Positions 35,388 to 43,748 of a DNA stretch of 64,000 nucleotides are shown piece after piece (positions within the stretch are counted from its first letter, which is position 1; the number at the start of each line of letters is the position of its first letter). Origin of the DNA: Variovorax sp. Sphag1AA (lineage in GTDB: Bacteria > Pseudomonadota > Gammaproteobacteria > Burkholderiales > Burkholderiaceae_C). Under the pieces are notes generated by a model that did not search any database, was not told the origin of the DNA, and was given only the letters and a program-made list of their open reading frames with translations. The translations under genes were made by a program, and so were the position numbers. The stretch spans positions 124,001 to 188,000 of the forward strand of contig NZ_JACHYC010000008.1 of assembly GCF_014192575.1 (NCBI RefSeq). The letters run 5' to 3'.

Positions 35388-35416
35388 ATTGGGCCCGCCG
35401 GACCTCGCGGGTCGGA

Positions 35417-35842
35417 ATGGAATGCATGCCTGAAACCATGAACCACACTGCAGCCGCATCGACGCGATCCTTCGCCGCCGCAGGTGCCGCGTCGACGAGC
35501 GAACTGATCCAGGAAATCCGCGCGCAGCTCGGGCCGACGAGCGCGCGGCGTGTCGGCATGGTGCATGCCACGCTGCTGCACACGCTCATCGAAATGGAAG
35601 AGGATTTCGCGGACGTCAACGCGATCTACAGAGCGCTGCTGGCCAACGGCAATGCGATGGTCATGTCCAAGCTCTATCGCGCGCTCAAGGTGCTCGAAGA
35701 GGCCCGCGCCATCGAGCGCCACTGGGCGCCGCACGACGGCCGCCCGCGCAGCGTCTATTGCGTGGCCGGCCGTGCGCGCCACGCCGGGCACGATCACGAT
35801 GCCGGCGTGTGCCGGTTCTGCGGCGTACCGCTACACGGCTGA
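35417..35842 (+). CDS. Fur family transcriptional regulator
   Basis: A protein of up to 141 residues. The winged helix is visible at about 45-95 (HTLIEMEEDFADVNAIYRAL, then MSKLYRALKVLEEARAIERHW), in the order found in Fur/Zur/PerR. The C-terminal metal region is short: HAGHDHDAGVCRFCGVPLHG has one CxxC and a histidine cluster, but the second CxxC of typical Fur proteins is missing. It is therefore a divergent family member. ATGs at 35426 and 35438 are alternative starts. It is divergent from the siderophore receptor and convergent with FTR1, so it is probably a local iron- or metal-dependent regulator. Confidence 0.82.
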   Translation: MECMPETMNHTAAASTRSFAAAGAASTSELIQEIRAQLGPTSARRVGMVHATLLHTLIEMEEDFADVNAIYRALLANGNAMVMSKLYRALKVLEEARAIERHWAPHDGRPRSVYCVAGRARHAGHDHDAGVCRFCGVPLHG

Positions 35843-35848
35843 CAGGGG

Positions 35849-36595
35849 TCAGCGGCCCACCTTTCGCAGCCAGTCCCGCGTCCAGAGCGTCAGCGGGATG
35901 AGCGCGAGCAACACGCAAAGCATCCAGTAGCGATCGCCGTTTTCCAGATACGGCAGCAGCGCGTAGCCCACGCGGGTGAACATCGAGCCGCCGGCGCCGC
36001 GCATCAGCGTCTCGGCCACCGCCTCGATCATCATCTGCGCGCCCAGCACGAAAAGGATCACTGCAGACAGCCTGAACGACCAGCGTGTGCCCCGGCGTCC
36101 GGCAATCGCGCGCCAGACCACAGCCAGCAACGCACACGCGATCAGCCCAAGCGCGACACCCAGGGCCACGTCCGACGAAGGCTCCTGCGCGGAGATGAAC
36201 CGGATCAGCACCAGTGCCTCGAGCGTCTCCCGCAAGGCGCTGAAGCCGGCAAAGAGGAACACGGCGAGGCCCGCCCAGCGATGCGAAATCCAGTCGTCGA
36301 GCCATTCGCCGGCCTGTGCGTCGACGCGGGCCAGCGAGGCCATCGTTCCGCTCGACACCAGCGCCAACGTCAGGCCGAAGCCGAAAGTCAGGCCGATGTC
36401 GAGCCACTCGTTCATCCCCGAAGGCGGCAGCGCGCCGACCAGCGCCCAGCCCCCTGCGAAGCCGGCGGCAACGCCGGCGTAGGCCGACCGCATGAGTTCG
36501 GGGCGCCCTCCGCGGCGCGCGGCATGCGACAGGGCGAGAAGAATCAGGAGCAGCTCGCCCGCCTCGCGAGCGACGATGACAAAGGCCTCGAACAT
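35849..36595 (-). CDS. FTR1 family iron permease
   Basis: A 248-residue membrane protein with seven likely helices. Both REXXE iron-binding motifs are present: REAGE near residue 10 in the first helix and RETLE near 125 in the fourth. This is the hallmark of FTR1/EfeU permeases, which move ferric iron delivered by an oxidase or reductase partner. No EfeO or EfeB gene is adjacent; the partner may be elsewhere or the nearby cytochrome b561/PepSY pair. It follows the DsrE-like gene by 54 bp on the same strand. Confidence 0.88.
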   Translation of the reverse strand: MFEAFVIVAREAGELLLILLALSHAARRGGRPELMRSAYAGVAAGFAGGWALVGALPPSGMNEWLDIGLTFGFGLTLALVSSGTMASLARVDAQAGEWLDDWISHRWAGLAVFLFAGFSALRETLEALVLIRFISAQEPSSDVALGVALGLIACALLAVVWRAIAGRRGTRWSFRLSAVILFVLGAQMMIEAVAETLMRGAGGSMFTRVGYALLPYLENGDRYWMLCVLLALIPLTLWTRDWLRKVGR

Positions 36596-36649
36596 GGTGA
36601 TTGGCGCGAATACTACAACCGCGCGCTGAGCCGCCTCTGACCAATGGCC

Positions 36650-37057
36650 CTAGAAAACCAGCGTGCGCCAGTGCAGGTCCGCTGCGCGCTCCATGAACTG
36701 GACCGCGCCGCCACGGCGCGTGCATTCGGGAACAAGCTCGGCATTGGCCAGTCCCGCGGCTTCCAGCGCATCCGTGCAGGCATAGAACACCGCGCCGTGC
36801 CGCGCGGCCTCCTGCATCGCGTCGTAGACGGTCTTCGGATGGTTCGCCGCGCGCAGCGATGCCGCAACGCCGGGCCGCAGCAGCAACACGCTGCGCGCGG
36901 TGAAGTAGATCTCCACCGGCAGGTCGAAGGCGGCCGCTGCGGCCGCGTGGAAGAAAGGCGTGACCAGTCGATGCGGCGCCTCGGGCTCGCTGGCCCAGAG
37001 AAGGATCGCCACGCCCGCCGCCTGTCGATCTGCCGCGCTGCCCATGCTCTCGTTCAT
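36650..37057 (-). CDS. DsrE/DsrF-like family protein
   Basis: A 135-residue protein resembling the DsrE-like sulfur-relay fold. An N-terminal strand (VAILLWASEPEAPHRLVTPFF in two pieces) is followed by an alanine-rich helix, a second strand (VEIYFTARSVLLL) and the block HGAVFYACTDALEAAGL with a cysteine in the place of the DsrE active-site cysteine. A second cysteine is in PECTRRGG. It starts four bases after the GcvH-like gene. A truncated copy lies at 30579-30770. A role in sulfur or selenium transfer is suggested by fold and neighbours only. Confidence 0.72.
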   Translation of the reverse strand: MNESMGSAADRQAAGVAILLWASEPEAPHRLVTPFFHAAAAAAFDLPVEIYFTARSVLLLRPGVAASLRAANHPKTVYDAMQEAARHGAVFYACTDALEAAGLANAELVPECTRRGGAVQFMERAADLHWRTLVF

Positions 37058-37061
37058 GCCG

Positions 37062-37490
37062 TCATTCTTGATCGAACGCGGCCGCGTGGCGCGCCATGGC
37101 CTCGTGCACGTCGTCGCCATTCATGAGGCGACCGCGATCGGCGCCGGGATCGACGAGCCGCAGCCGCGCGAGCCAGCCTTCGCCATAGGGATCGCGATGG
37201 ATGAGTTCGGGCTCGTCTTCCAGCCTCGAGTTGACCGCGAGCACAACCCCGGACATCGCGCACTTGACCGACATGATCGCCTTCGCGAGTTCCACCACGG
37301 CGATGGCGCGCCCCTGCGCGATTTCGGAGCCGACCGGCTTCACGCGACACATGTAGATCTCGCCCGAGAGCTTGATGCCCAGCGAGGTGATCCCGACGGT
37401 GGCCGTTCCATCGCCGTGCAAACGAGCCCAGACGTCGTGCTCGACGAGGTAGTGCAAGTCCCGTGGAAAGCCCAGGCCGTCCGTCTTCAT
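37062..37490 (-). CDS. GcvH-like lipoyl-domain protein
   Basis: A 142-residue glycine-cleavage-H-like protein. The lipoyl lysine is retained: VVELAKAIMSVKCAMSG aligns with the ESVKA motif of GcvH and puts the lysine at position 70. The typical tail EPELIHRDPYGEGWLARLRL also matches. No gcvT or gcvP gene is near, so it is probably not the H protein of glycine cleavage. It sits directly after selC and before a DsrE-like gene; lipoyl carriers paired with DsrE-type proteins occur in sulfur-oxidation systems. The ATG at 37490 lies 24 bp after the tRNA. Confidence 0.82.
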   Translation of the reverse strand: MKTDGLGFPRDLHYLVEHDVWARLHGDGTATVGITSLGIKLSGEIYMCRVKPVGSEIAQGRAIAVVELAKAIMSVKCAMSGVVLAVNSRLEDEPELIHRDPYGEGWLARLRLVDPGADRGRLMNGDDVHEAMARHAAAFDQE

Positions 37491-37514
37491 GCGGCGTTCC
37501 TGGCGAATCGAGGG

Positions 37515-37607
37515 CGGAGGAGCGTGGGAGTCGAACCCACCCATCGGCGCGTGGCGCCGACCACCGGGTTTGAAGCCCGGCCGTCCCACCAGGGACGTCT
37601 CCCCTCC
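37515..37607 (-). tRNA. selC: tRNA-Sec (anticodon UCA)
   Basis: The minus strand folds into a selenocysteine tRNA of about 93 nt. The acceptor pairs GGAGGGGA with GCTCCTCC, with one G-U pair and one mismatch at the inner end, followed by discriminator G. The anticodon arm is CCGGG-CTTCAAA-CCCGG with TCA as anticodon. A long variable arm forms from TCGGCGC and GCGCCGA. The T arm contains GGGTTCGACTCCC. The genome continues GCCC, so CCA is not fully encoded. The long variable arm and eight-base acceptor are diagnostic for SelC. It sits between selB and the GcvH-like gene. Confidence 0.95.
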
Positions 37608-37641
37608 GAATGGATCTCCGCACCGGGGCGCCAGGCGTGCT

Positions 37642-39606
37642 TCATGGCGTCCCCTGTTCGAAAAGCGTGGTGTCGCTGCGCACGCGGTGCAGGTCGCCGA
37701 CGCGACGCAGCAATCCTATCCGGTCGAAGTATTCGAGCACCTGGATCGCCCGCTTGCGCCCGAGCCCCGTCGCATCGCGAAAACGCGCGGCGCTCAGCGT
37801 GCCTTCCGCGTCGCCAGCCAGTCCGCGCGCCAGTCCGGCAAGGCGCGCGACGCAGTCCTGCGTGAAGTAGAGGTCTCTCACGACCTGATGCAGCGAGCCA
37901 CTCTGTGCGAGCCGCGCGAGCGTGGTGCGCAGCGCAGCTTCCTGCTCGTGCAGGTCCTTCGCAAGATCGCGCACCCAGCTCCCTTCGAAGCCGGCCTCGC
38001 TCATCAAGGGCAGGATCTTCTGCGCGATCCGCTCGTCGCTCGCCGAGAGCTTCAGCGCGTGCTCGGGGAGGTGCACGAACGCGCCGCGCAACACCACCGC
38101 ACCGGCTTCCCGCAGCGTCGACAACATGCCACGCCAGAGCGCATCCGGCAGCCTGGGTGCGGCGAGTCGCCGCAAGCGCGCAGCGTCCGGACCGAGCGCA
38201 TCGGGCTCGCGCGCATGAAAGGCGGCGAGCGTTTCGAGCACGTTTCTGCGCACCGCGGCGGCATGGCCGGCGCCAACGACCCAGTCGCCGCTTGCAGCGT
38301 CGTGGATCTGCACGCCGCCCTCCGTCAGCGGAGGCACGCGATCGGGCAGCAAGCCTTCCGCCAGCGCCCAGTGCCGGACCGAGACACCGTCGGGCGATGC
38401 CGCGATCAGGCCTTCCAGCCGCGACGCCGCATCTTCCCGCGACCACGCCGCGAGTTCGTCGAAACGCTGCGGAGTACGGCGATGGCGCACCGGCGCGAAG
38501 GGATCCAGCACCCGGCCGCCCGCCAGCGTGCGCGCCGCCGCGTTGTCGCGCAGTACCACGCGATCGCCGTGCCAGGCAGCGATCGGCGTGCGCAACACCA
38601 ACTGCACCCACGCCGAAGCCCCGGGGCCGAGCGGCACGTCCAACTCCGAAGCAGCGGGCTGATCGAGTAGCCGCAATATCGCGACGGTCCCCAGCACATC
38701 CGCCGACCCGACGTGCACATGCACGGGGGTGCCGGAGCGCAACGGCTTCTCTTCGTCATGCCACAGCGTCAGCAGGACATCGAGCCGACGCGTCGAAATG
38801 CCGCATCCTCGCGCCACCAGCCACTGACCGCGCACCAGTGCGTCGTGCGCGATGCCGGCAACAGCGACGGCGCAGCGCTCTCCCGCTCGCGCCGATTGAA
38901 CAGGACGGTTCTGCGCGTGCAGACTGCGCACGCGCGCGTTCGCCGCCGTGCCCGATGGTGCCTTTTCGAGTTCGTCGCCTACGGTGACGCGGCCCGCATG
39001 CACCGTGCCGGTCGCCACGGTGCCGACGCCATCCAGCGTGAACACCCGATCCACCGCGAGACGAAACTCCAACCCAGGATCCTCCCGCTGCGCCGTCGCG
39101 CGCGCCGCATCGAACAGGCGCTCGCGCAGCGCATCGATGCCGGCGCCAGTGAGCGAGGACACCTCGAGCACCTCAGCACCGGCAAGTGGAGTGCCCACCA
39201 GCAACGCGACCGCCTGCGCACGAACTTCGGCGACGCGCGCGGTCGGCACGCGATCGTTCTTCGTGACAACCACAAGGCCGCGCGCGAGACCGAGCAAACT
39301 GAAGATCGCGAGATGTTCGCGCGTCTGCGGCATCACGCCGTCATCGGCCGCAATGAGCAACAGGCAGAAGTCGATACCGGTGGCACCCGCGAGCATCGTG
39401 CGCACGAGCCTTTCGTGGCCGGGCACATCGACGAAGGCGATGCGTTCGCCGGCCGGACCACCCGGCACGTCGAGATAGGCATAGCCGAGTTCGATGGAGA
39501 TGCCTCGTCGCTTCTCTTCCGGCAGGCGGTCGGTATCAACACCGGTCAGCGCGCGCACCAACGCGGTCTTGCCGTGGTCGATGTGGCCTGCGGTGCCGAC
39601 GATCAT
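37642..39606 (-). CDS. selB: Selenocysteine-specific elongation factor
   Basis: A 654-residue GTPase that carries Sec-tRNA to UGA codons marked by a SECIS hairpin. GTPase motifs are GHIDHGKT near residue 7, DVPGHE near 58 and TKND near 113, with EKRRGISIELGYAYLD as the switch region. EF-Tu-like domains 2 and 3 follow. The C-terminal third consists of winged-helix repeats (from about residue 380) that bind the SECIS loop. Its start overlaps the selA stop by four bases (ATGA). Confidence 0.96.
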   Translation of the reverse strand: MIVGTAGHIDHGKTALVRALTGVDTDRLPEEKRRGISIELGYAYLDVPGGPAGERIAFVDVPGHERLVRTMLAGATGIDFCLLLIAADDGVMPQTREHLAIFSLLGLARGLVVVTKNDRVPTARVAEVRAQAVALLVGTPLAGAEVLEVSSLTGAGIDALRERLFDAARATAQREDPGLEFRLAVDRVFTLDGVGTVATGTVHAGRVTVGDELEKAPSGTAANARVRSLHAQNRPVQSARAGERCAVAVAGIAHDALVRGQWLVARGCGISTRRLDVLLTLWHDEEKPLRSGTPVHVHVGSADVLGTVAILRLLDQPAASELDVPLGPGASAWVQLVLRTPIAAWHGDRVVLRDNAAARTLAGGRVLDPFAPVRHRRTPQRFDELAAWSREDAASRLEGLIAASPDGVSVRHWALAEGLLPDRVPPLTEGGVQIHDAASGDWVVGAGHAAAVRRNVLETLAAFHAREPDALGPDAARLRRLAAPRLPDALWRGMLSTLREAGAVVLRGAFVHLPEHALKLSASDERIAQKILPLMSEAGFEGSWVRDLAKDLHEQEAALRTTLARLAQSGSLHQVVRDLYFTQDCVARLAGLARGLAGDAEGTLSAARFRDATGLGRKRAIQVLEYFDRIGLLRRVGDLHRVRSDTTLFEQGTP

Positions 39607-41054
39607 TTCAGTGCATCGCGCAGCGCGGACAGCTGCGCTTCGAAGGCCGCCGTGTCTTCCAGGCAGCGAAGGTCGAGGAGAAGGCGGTCGTCGGCGATGC
39701 GTCCGATCACCGGCAGCGGCAGGCCGCGCAACGCCGCAGCAAGCGCATCGAGCGCCGAACCGACGCCACGGCGCTGGCTGCTGGTGGGTGCGATCGCGAG
39801 CCCCGCCGAGGCAAGCCGCTCCACCGGCAGCGACCCGGAGCCGATCTGCCCTTGCAGCGGGACCGCTTCGACTGCGAAGCGCGGCGCGAGTGCTTCAGCG
39901 AGCTTCGGCCGAAGCGCTCGCGCCTGCGCCTCGATGGCCGCCACAGGCCGGGTGAGCAGGCGCAGCGTCGGCAGATCCTGCGCCAGCCGCTCCGGACGCA
40001 GATAGAGCGACAGCGTGGCCTCCAGCGCCGCGAGCGGAAGTTTGCTGAGTCGCAATGCGCGCTTCATCGGGAACTTGCGAATGCGCGTGACGGCATCGCG
40101 GGTTCCGACGATCAGCCCCGCCTGCGGACCACCGAGCAGCTTGTCGCCGGAAAAGGTCACGACGTCGCAACCGGCCGCGAGCATCTCCTGCGGCAGCGGC
40201 TCACGCGGCAGGCCGTAGTGCGCCAGATCGACCAGCGATCCGCTGCCGAGGTCGGTCGCGAGCGGCACGCCGCGCGCATGGACGATCGGCGCAAGCGTGC
40301 GTTCATCGACCGCGGCGGTGAAGCCCTGCACCAGGTAGTTGCTGGTGTGCACCTTCATCACGAGTGCGGTCTCCGGCACGATGGCCCGTTCGTAGTCGGC
40401 CGGATGCGTGCGGTTGGTGGTACCGACTTCGACCATGCGCGCACCGGCGCTCGCCATCACGTCGGGCATCCGGAAAGCGCCACCGATCTCCACCAGTTCG
40501 CCCCGCGAGATCACCACTTCGCGTCCGCGTGCGAGGGCCGCGATCGTCAGGAGCACGGCCGCCGCATTGTTGTTGACAACCGTTGCGGCCTCAGCGCCGG
40601 TGATCTCGCAGAGCAGCTCTTCAATCAGCGAATCGCGATCGCCGCGGCCACCCGAATCCAGGTCGTATTCGAGATTGTTCGGCGCGCTCATCAGGCCGAG
40701 CAGCCGCTGCAGGGCGGCATCGGCGAGCAGTGAGCGGCCGAGATTGGTGTGGATGACCGTGCCGGTGAGATTGATCACCGCGCGCAGCCGGGGCGCGAGG
40801 CGCGCTTCGATGCGCGCAGCGAGGGCCTTGGCGAGCGCCTGCGAAGCGACCGCGGAGCGATCGAGCGTTCCCGCCACCGCTTGCGCGCGAAGATCGTCAA
40901 GCAGCCCGCGCGTCTCGCTTGCCACGAGGGTGTGCCCGTGCGCTGCACGCAGCACCTCCGCCTCGGGCAGGCGCAAGACTTTGTCGACTGAAGGCAGCTC
41001 CGCTGGGTGGGCCTTCGAGCCGTGGACCACGGACTCTTCGGGCGCCGGCATCAA
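39603..41054 (-). CDS. selA: L-seryl-tRNA(Sec) selenium transferase
   Basis: A 483-residue PLP enzyme that converts Ser-tRNA(Sec) to Sec-tRNA(Sec). The N-terminal domain has LPSVDKVLR and the LTGTVIHTNLGRSLL block near 93. The PLP lysine is in TFSGDKLLGGPQAGLIVG near residue 305. VNNNAAAVLL and KVHTSNY are other conserved family segments. It overlaps both neighbours by four bases (fdhE upstream, selB downstream), so fdhE-selA-selB are translationally coupled. Confidence 0.96.
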   Translation of the reverse strand: MMPAPEESVVHGSKAHPAELPSVDKVLRLPEAEVLRAAHGHTLVASETRGLLDDLRAQAVAGTLDRSAVASQALAKALAARIEARLAPRLRAVINLTGTVIHTNLGRSLLADAALQRLLGLMSAPNNLEYDLDSGGRGDRDSLIEELLCEITGAEAATVVNNNAAAVLLTIAALARGREVVISRGELVEIGGAFRMPDVMASAGARMVEVGTTNRTHPADYERAIVPETALVMKVHTSNYLVQGFTAAVDERTLAPIVHARGVPLATDLGSGSLVDLAHYGLPREPLPQEMLAAGCDVVTFSGDKLLGGPQAGLIVGTRDAVTRIRKFPMKRALRLSKLPLAALEATLSLYLRPERLAQDLPTLRLLTRPVAAIEAQARALRPKLAEALAPRFAVEAVPLQGQIGSGSLPVERLASAGLAIAPTSSQRRGVGSALDALAAALRGLPLPVIGRIADDRLLLDLRCLEDTAAFEAQLSALRDALK

Positions 41055-42076
41055 CCTGAGCCTCCACCGCCGCCCTGAGGCGGATCGGAATCGCCGAACA
41101 GCAGCAGCATCTGCACGCCGTGGCGCTCGAAACCCGCTTCCGAGACGAGCAGATCCAGCGTCAGCGTCGCGAGATCGTCGGCCACCGGTTCGACGTTGTG
41201 GTCGCGTTCCATGTGCACGATCTTGAGGTAGTGGCCGCAGGAATCGCAGGTTTCGGCTTCGACAACCGGTTGCGCGCCCGGCGCCGCATCATCATCCGGC
41301 ACGGCATCGCGCTGCGCCAGCGACTGGTAGTGGATGCCCTTGGTGCTCAGGCAGTGCGAACATTTGATGCGCACCATGTGCCATTGCGTGCTGCACAGCG
41401 CGCAGTGCAGATAGCGGTAGCCGGACGCCTCCGCACCGATGCGCGAGATGCTCGCTGTCGGCCGGCTGCCGCAGCAGGGGCACACGGTGGGATCGTCAAT
41501 ACGGCCGAAGGCGTTGGGCATGCCCGCGCCGCGCGCGGCATCGGTCGAGATCACGAGATGCGTCCAGTAGGCCTGCAGGGCGGCGGCGATCAGCGGTGCC
41601 GCCGCGAGGTCGAGATCCATCATGACGCCGCCGAGCAGTCGCCCGGCTTGCTGCTCGATCCAGTCGTCGCCCGCTTCGCGCAGCAATTGCACGGTCGCAA
41701 GCGCGGGACTGTCGGCCAGGCGAGGCATCAGCGCATCGAGCAGTTGCCGGAGGCCGGTTCGCCATGCCGGATCGCGCGGCCAGGTCGAAGCGGCCAATGG
41801 CGGCACGCCGCGCCGCGCAGCGCTTTCAATGGCTTGTTCGCCGGAAAGCTGCACCGCCGGAAAGCCACTCAGCAGTGCATGCTGCGCATCGGCGACCTCC
41901 GCGATGAACAGCAGGAAGTCGCGCATCGGATGCCCGGCAGCCCGTTGTCGCAACCGCATCGCGCGCTCGGCGAACACGCTCGCACGCTCCGGCAGCCGCA
42001 GGAAGGCGACCTGATGCCCTGCCTGGATGGCGATCTCTTCGGGTGACAGCAGCCGCGCGGTGGAAGTCGGAGGCAT
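41051..42076 (-). CDS. fdhE: Formate dehydrogenase accessory protein FdhE
   Basis: A 341-residue cytoplasmic maturation factor for respiratory formate dehydrogenases. It carries the rubredoxin-like cysteine pairs of the family: CPCCGSRP near residue 203, CALCSTQWH near 230, CSHC near 244 and CDSCGHYLK near 284. These bind iron or zinc. I use the ATG at 42076; a longer open frame upstream overlaps fdoI. It starts 22 bp after the fdoI stop and overlaps selA. Confidence 0.93.
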   Translation of the reverse strand: MPPTSTARLLSPEEIAIQAGHQVAFLRLPERASVFAERAMRLRQRAAGHPMRDFLLFIAEVADAQHALLSGFPAVQLSGEQAIESAARRGVPPLAASTWPRDPAWRTGLRQLLDALMPRLADSPALATVQLLREAGDDWIEQQAGRLLGGVMMDLDLAAAPLIAAALQAYWTHLVISTDAARGAGMPNAFGRIDDPTVCPCCGSRPTASISRIGAEASGYRYLHCALCSTQWHMVRIKCSHCLSTKGIHYQSLAQRDAVPDDDAAPGAQPVVEAETCDSCGHYLKIVHMERDHNVEPVADDLATLTLDLLVSEAGFERHGVQMLLLFGDSDPPQGGGGGSG

Positions 42077-42098
42077 TGCGCGAGTGTGCCGCAGACCG

Positions 42099-42776
42099 TC
42101 AGCTTTCGCTGCGCAAATCGACGACCTGGCGCTTGTGCACTGCGGCATCGGTGGCGACGCCCTCCCGCATGCGGGCCGCCCAGAGCGGATGGTTGCGTCG
42201 CGCCCAGCGCTCGGTGACCGTGCCGCGCGTCATCGCGCGCATCGAGCCCTTGACCCAGATGGCCGCGTACACGTGCGCGATGATCGTCAGGATGAGCACG
42301 GTCGCAGCGAAGGCATGCACCACCACGGCGATGCGCCGCACGAGGATCGGGAAGCTGTCCGCAAACCACGGTTGCCAGAACATGAAGCCGGTGATGAACA
42401 GGAGCAGCAGGCTCACCGCCGAGAACCAGAAGACGAGCTTCTGCCCCGCGTTGTATTTCTCGACCGGCGGCATGCCCTCCTCTTCGCCGGTCCGCAGGAG
42501 CTTCGGCGCGGCGCGCATCCACTCCGTGTCACGCCGGCTCCAGAGGTTCTCGCGCCACATCTGGAAGAACAGGAAGACGAAGCCGAGCACCATCAGCAGG
42601 CCGAAGTAGGGATGCAAGGTGCGCGTCCACTGTCCGCCACCGAAAAGGTTGACCAGCGGAAAGAGCGCGGGATGGAACAGCGCAAGTCCGCTGAGCCCCG
42701 CGCAGAAGAACAGGAGCACCACTACCCAGTGGTTCATGCGGGTGCCGTCACGATAGCGTTGGATCAGGTAGGCCAT
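42099..42776 (-). CDS. fdoI: Formate dehydrogenase-O cytochrome b subunit
   Basis: A 225-residue di-heme membrane subunit that passes electrons from the iron-sulfur subunit to quinone. Four membrane helices are visible. Histidines in RMNHWVVVLLFF (helix 1), TLHPYFGLLMVLG (helix 2), VVVHAFAATVLI (helix 4) and AHVYAAIWVKGS are the expected heme and quinone ligands of the FdnI/FdoI family. I use the ATG at 42776; a longer frame overlaps fdoH. It lies ten bases after fdoH. Confidence 0.93.
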   Translation of the reverse strand: MAYLIQRYRDGTRMNHWVVVLLFFCAGLSGLALFHPALFPLVNLFGGGQWTRTLHPYFGLLMVLGFVFLFFQMWRENLWSRRDTEWMRAAPKLLRTGEEEGMPPVEKYNAGQKLVFWFSAVSLLLLFITGFMFWQPWFADSFPILVRRIAVVVHAFAATVLILTIIAHVYAAIWVKGSMRAMTRGTVTERWARRNHPLWAARMREGVATDAAVHKRQVVDLRSES

Positions 42777-42786
42777 CTCGCGCTCC

Positions 42787-43746
42787 TCATGCGTTCGGCG
42801 GCAGCGGCGGGACACCGCGCGCTTCGGCCTCATCGCGGCGACGTCGCTCGTCGATCGCCTCGGGCGATTCGTCGTCCTCGTCCCCGCTCGGGCCGACCTT
42901 CATGTAGTGGAAAAAGCCGACCACCGCCGCGCCCGCCATCGCGAGCAGCGCAAGCGGCTTGGCGGCGCCCTTCCAGAGCGAGACCCATGGACTGATCTTC
43001 GGCTCGGACGGCAAGCCCGCATAGAGCTGCGGCTGGTCGGCATGCTGGAGGACGTACATCACATGCGTGCCGTCGACGCCCGGCGGGTCGTACAGGCCCG
43101 CATTGGCAAAGCCCCGTGCCTTGAGGTCGGTGATGCGCTCCTCGGCGAAGTCCTTCATGTCTTCCTTGCTCCCGAAGCGAAGGGCGCCTGTCGGGCAGGA
43201 CTTGATGCAGGCGGGCTCCATGCCCACCGCCACGCGGTCCGAGCACAGGGTGCACTTGTAGACGCGGTTGTCCTTTGCGGAAAGGCGCGGGATGTCGAAC
43301 GGGCAGCCGGTGATGCAGTTGCCGCAGCCGATGCAGTTTTCCTGGATGAAGTCGACGATGCCGTTGGTGTACTTGACGATCGCACCGGGCGAAGGACACG
43401 CCTTGAGGCAGCCGGGATCGGCGCAATGCATGCAGCCGTCCTTGCGGATGAGCCATTCGAGCCGCGTCTCCTGCGTGCCCGGGCGCGGCATCTCGACCTC
43501 GGAAAAGCGCATGACGGTCCACGACTGCGCGCTCAGGTCAGCCGGGTTGTCATAGACCCCGACGTTGTGACCCACCTCGTCGCGCAGGTCATTCCACTGC
43601 ATGCAGGCCACCTGGCAGGCCTTGCAGCCGATGCAGCTCGTCACATCGATGAGCTTCGCGACTTCGGCCACCGAGCGGCGCGCCTGCGGGCTCGGCGTCG
43701 TGGTGGCGGAGCGTGCCGCAATGTCGAGGGATTGAAGCGTTGACAT
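42787..43746 (-). CDS. fdoH: Formate dehydrogenase-O iron-sulfur subunit
   Basis: A 319-residue ferredoxin-like subunit with four [4Fe-4S] binding cysteine groups: CIGCKACQVAC near residue 39, CMHCADPGCLKAC near 101, CIGCGNCITGCP near 134 and CTLCSDRV...CIKSCP near 161. A C-terminal membrane helix (LALLAMAGAAVVGFFHY) anchors it on the periplasmic side, as in FdnH. It begins two bases after the fdoG stop and carries electrons from the molybdenum subunit to cytochrome b. Confidence 0.95.
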   Translation of the reverse strand: MSTLQSLDIAARSATTTPSPQARRSVAEVAKLIDVTSCIGCKACQVACMQWNDLRDEVGHNVGVYDNPADLSAQSWTVMRFSEVEMPRPGTQETRLEWLIRKDGCMHCADPGCLKACPSPGAIVKYTNGIVDFIQENCIGCGNCITGCPFDIPRLSAKDNRVYKCTLCSDRVAVGMEPACIKSCPTGALRFGSKEDMKDFAEERITDLKARGFANAGLYDPPGVDGTHVMYVLQHADQPQLYAGLPSEPKISPWVSLWKGAAKPLALLAMAGAAVVGFFHYMKVGPSGDEDDESPEAIDERRRRDEAEARGVPPLPPNA

Positions 43747-43748
43747 CT

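Noticed and set aside
35849..36595. The FTR1 gene as part of an EfeUOB ferrous iron system.
   Set aside because: The REXXE motifs support FTR1, but neither EfeO nor EfeB is next to it.
37062..37490. The GcvH-like gene as the glycine cleavage H protein.
   Set aside because: No gcvT or gcvP is present and the setting is selC plus a DsrE-like gene; only the lipoyl fold is supported.
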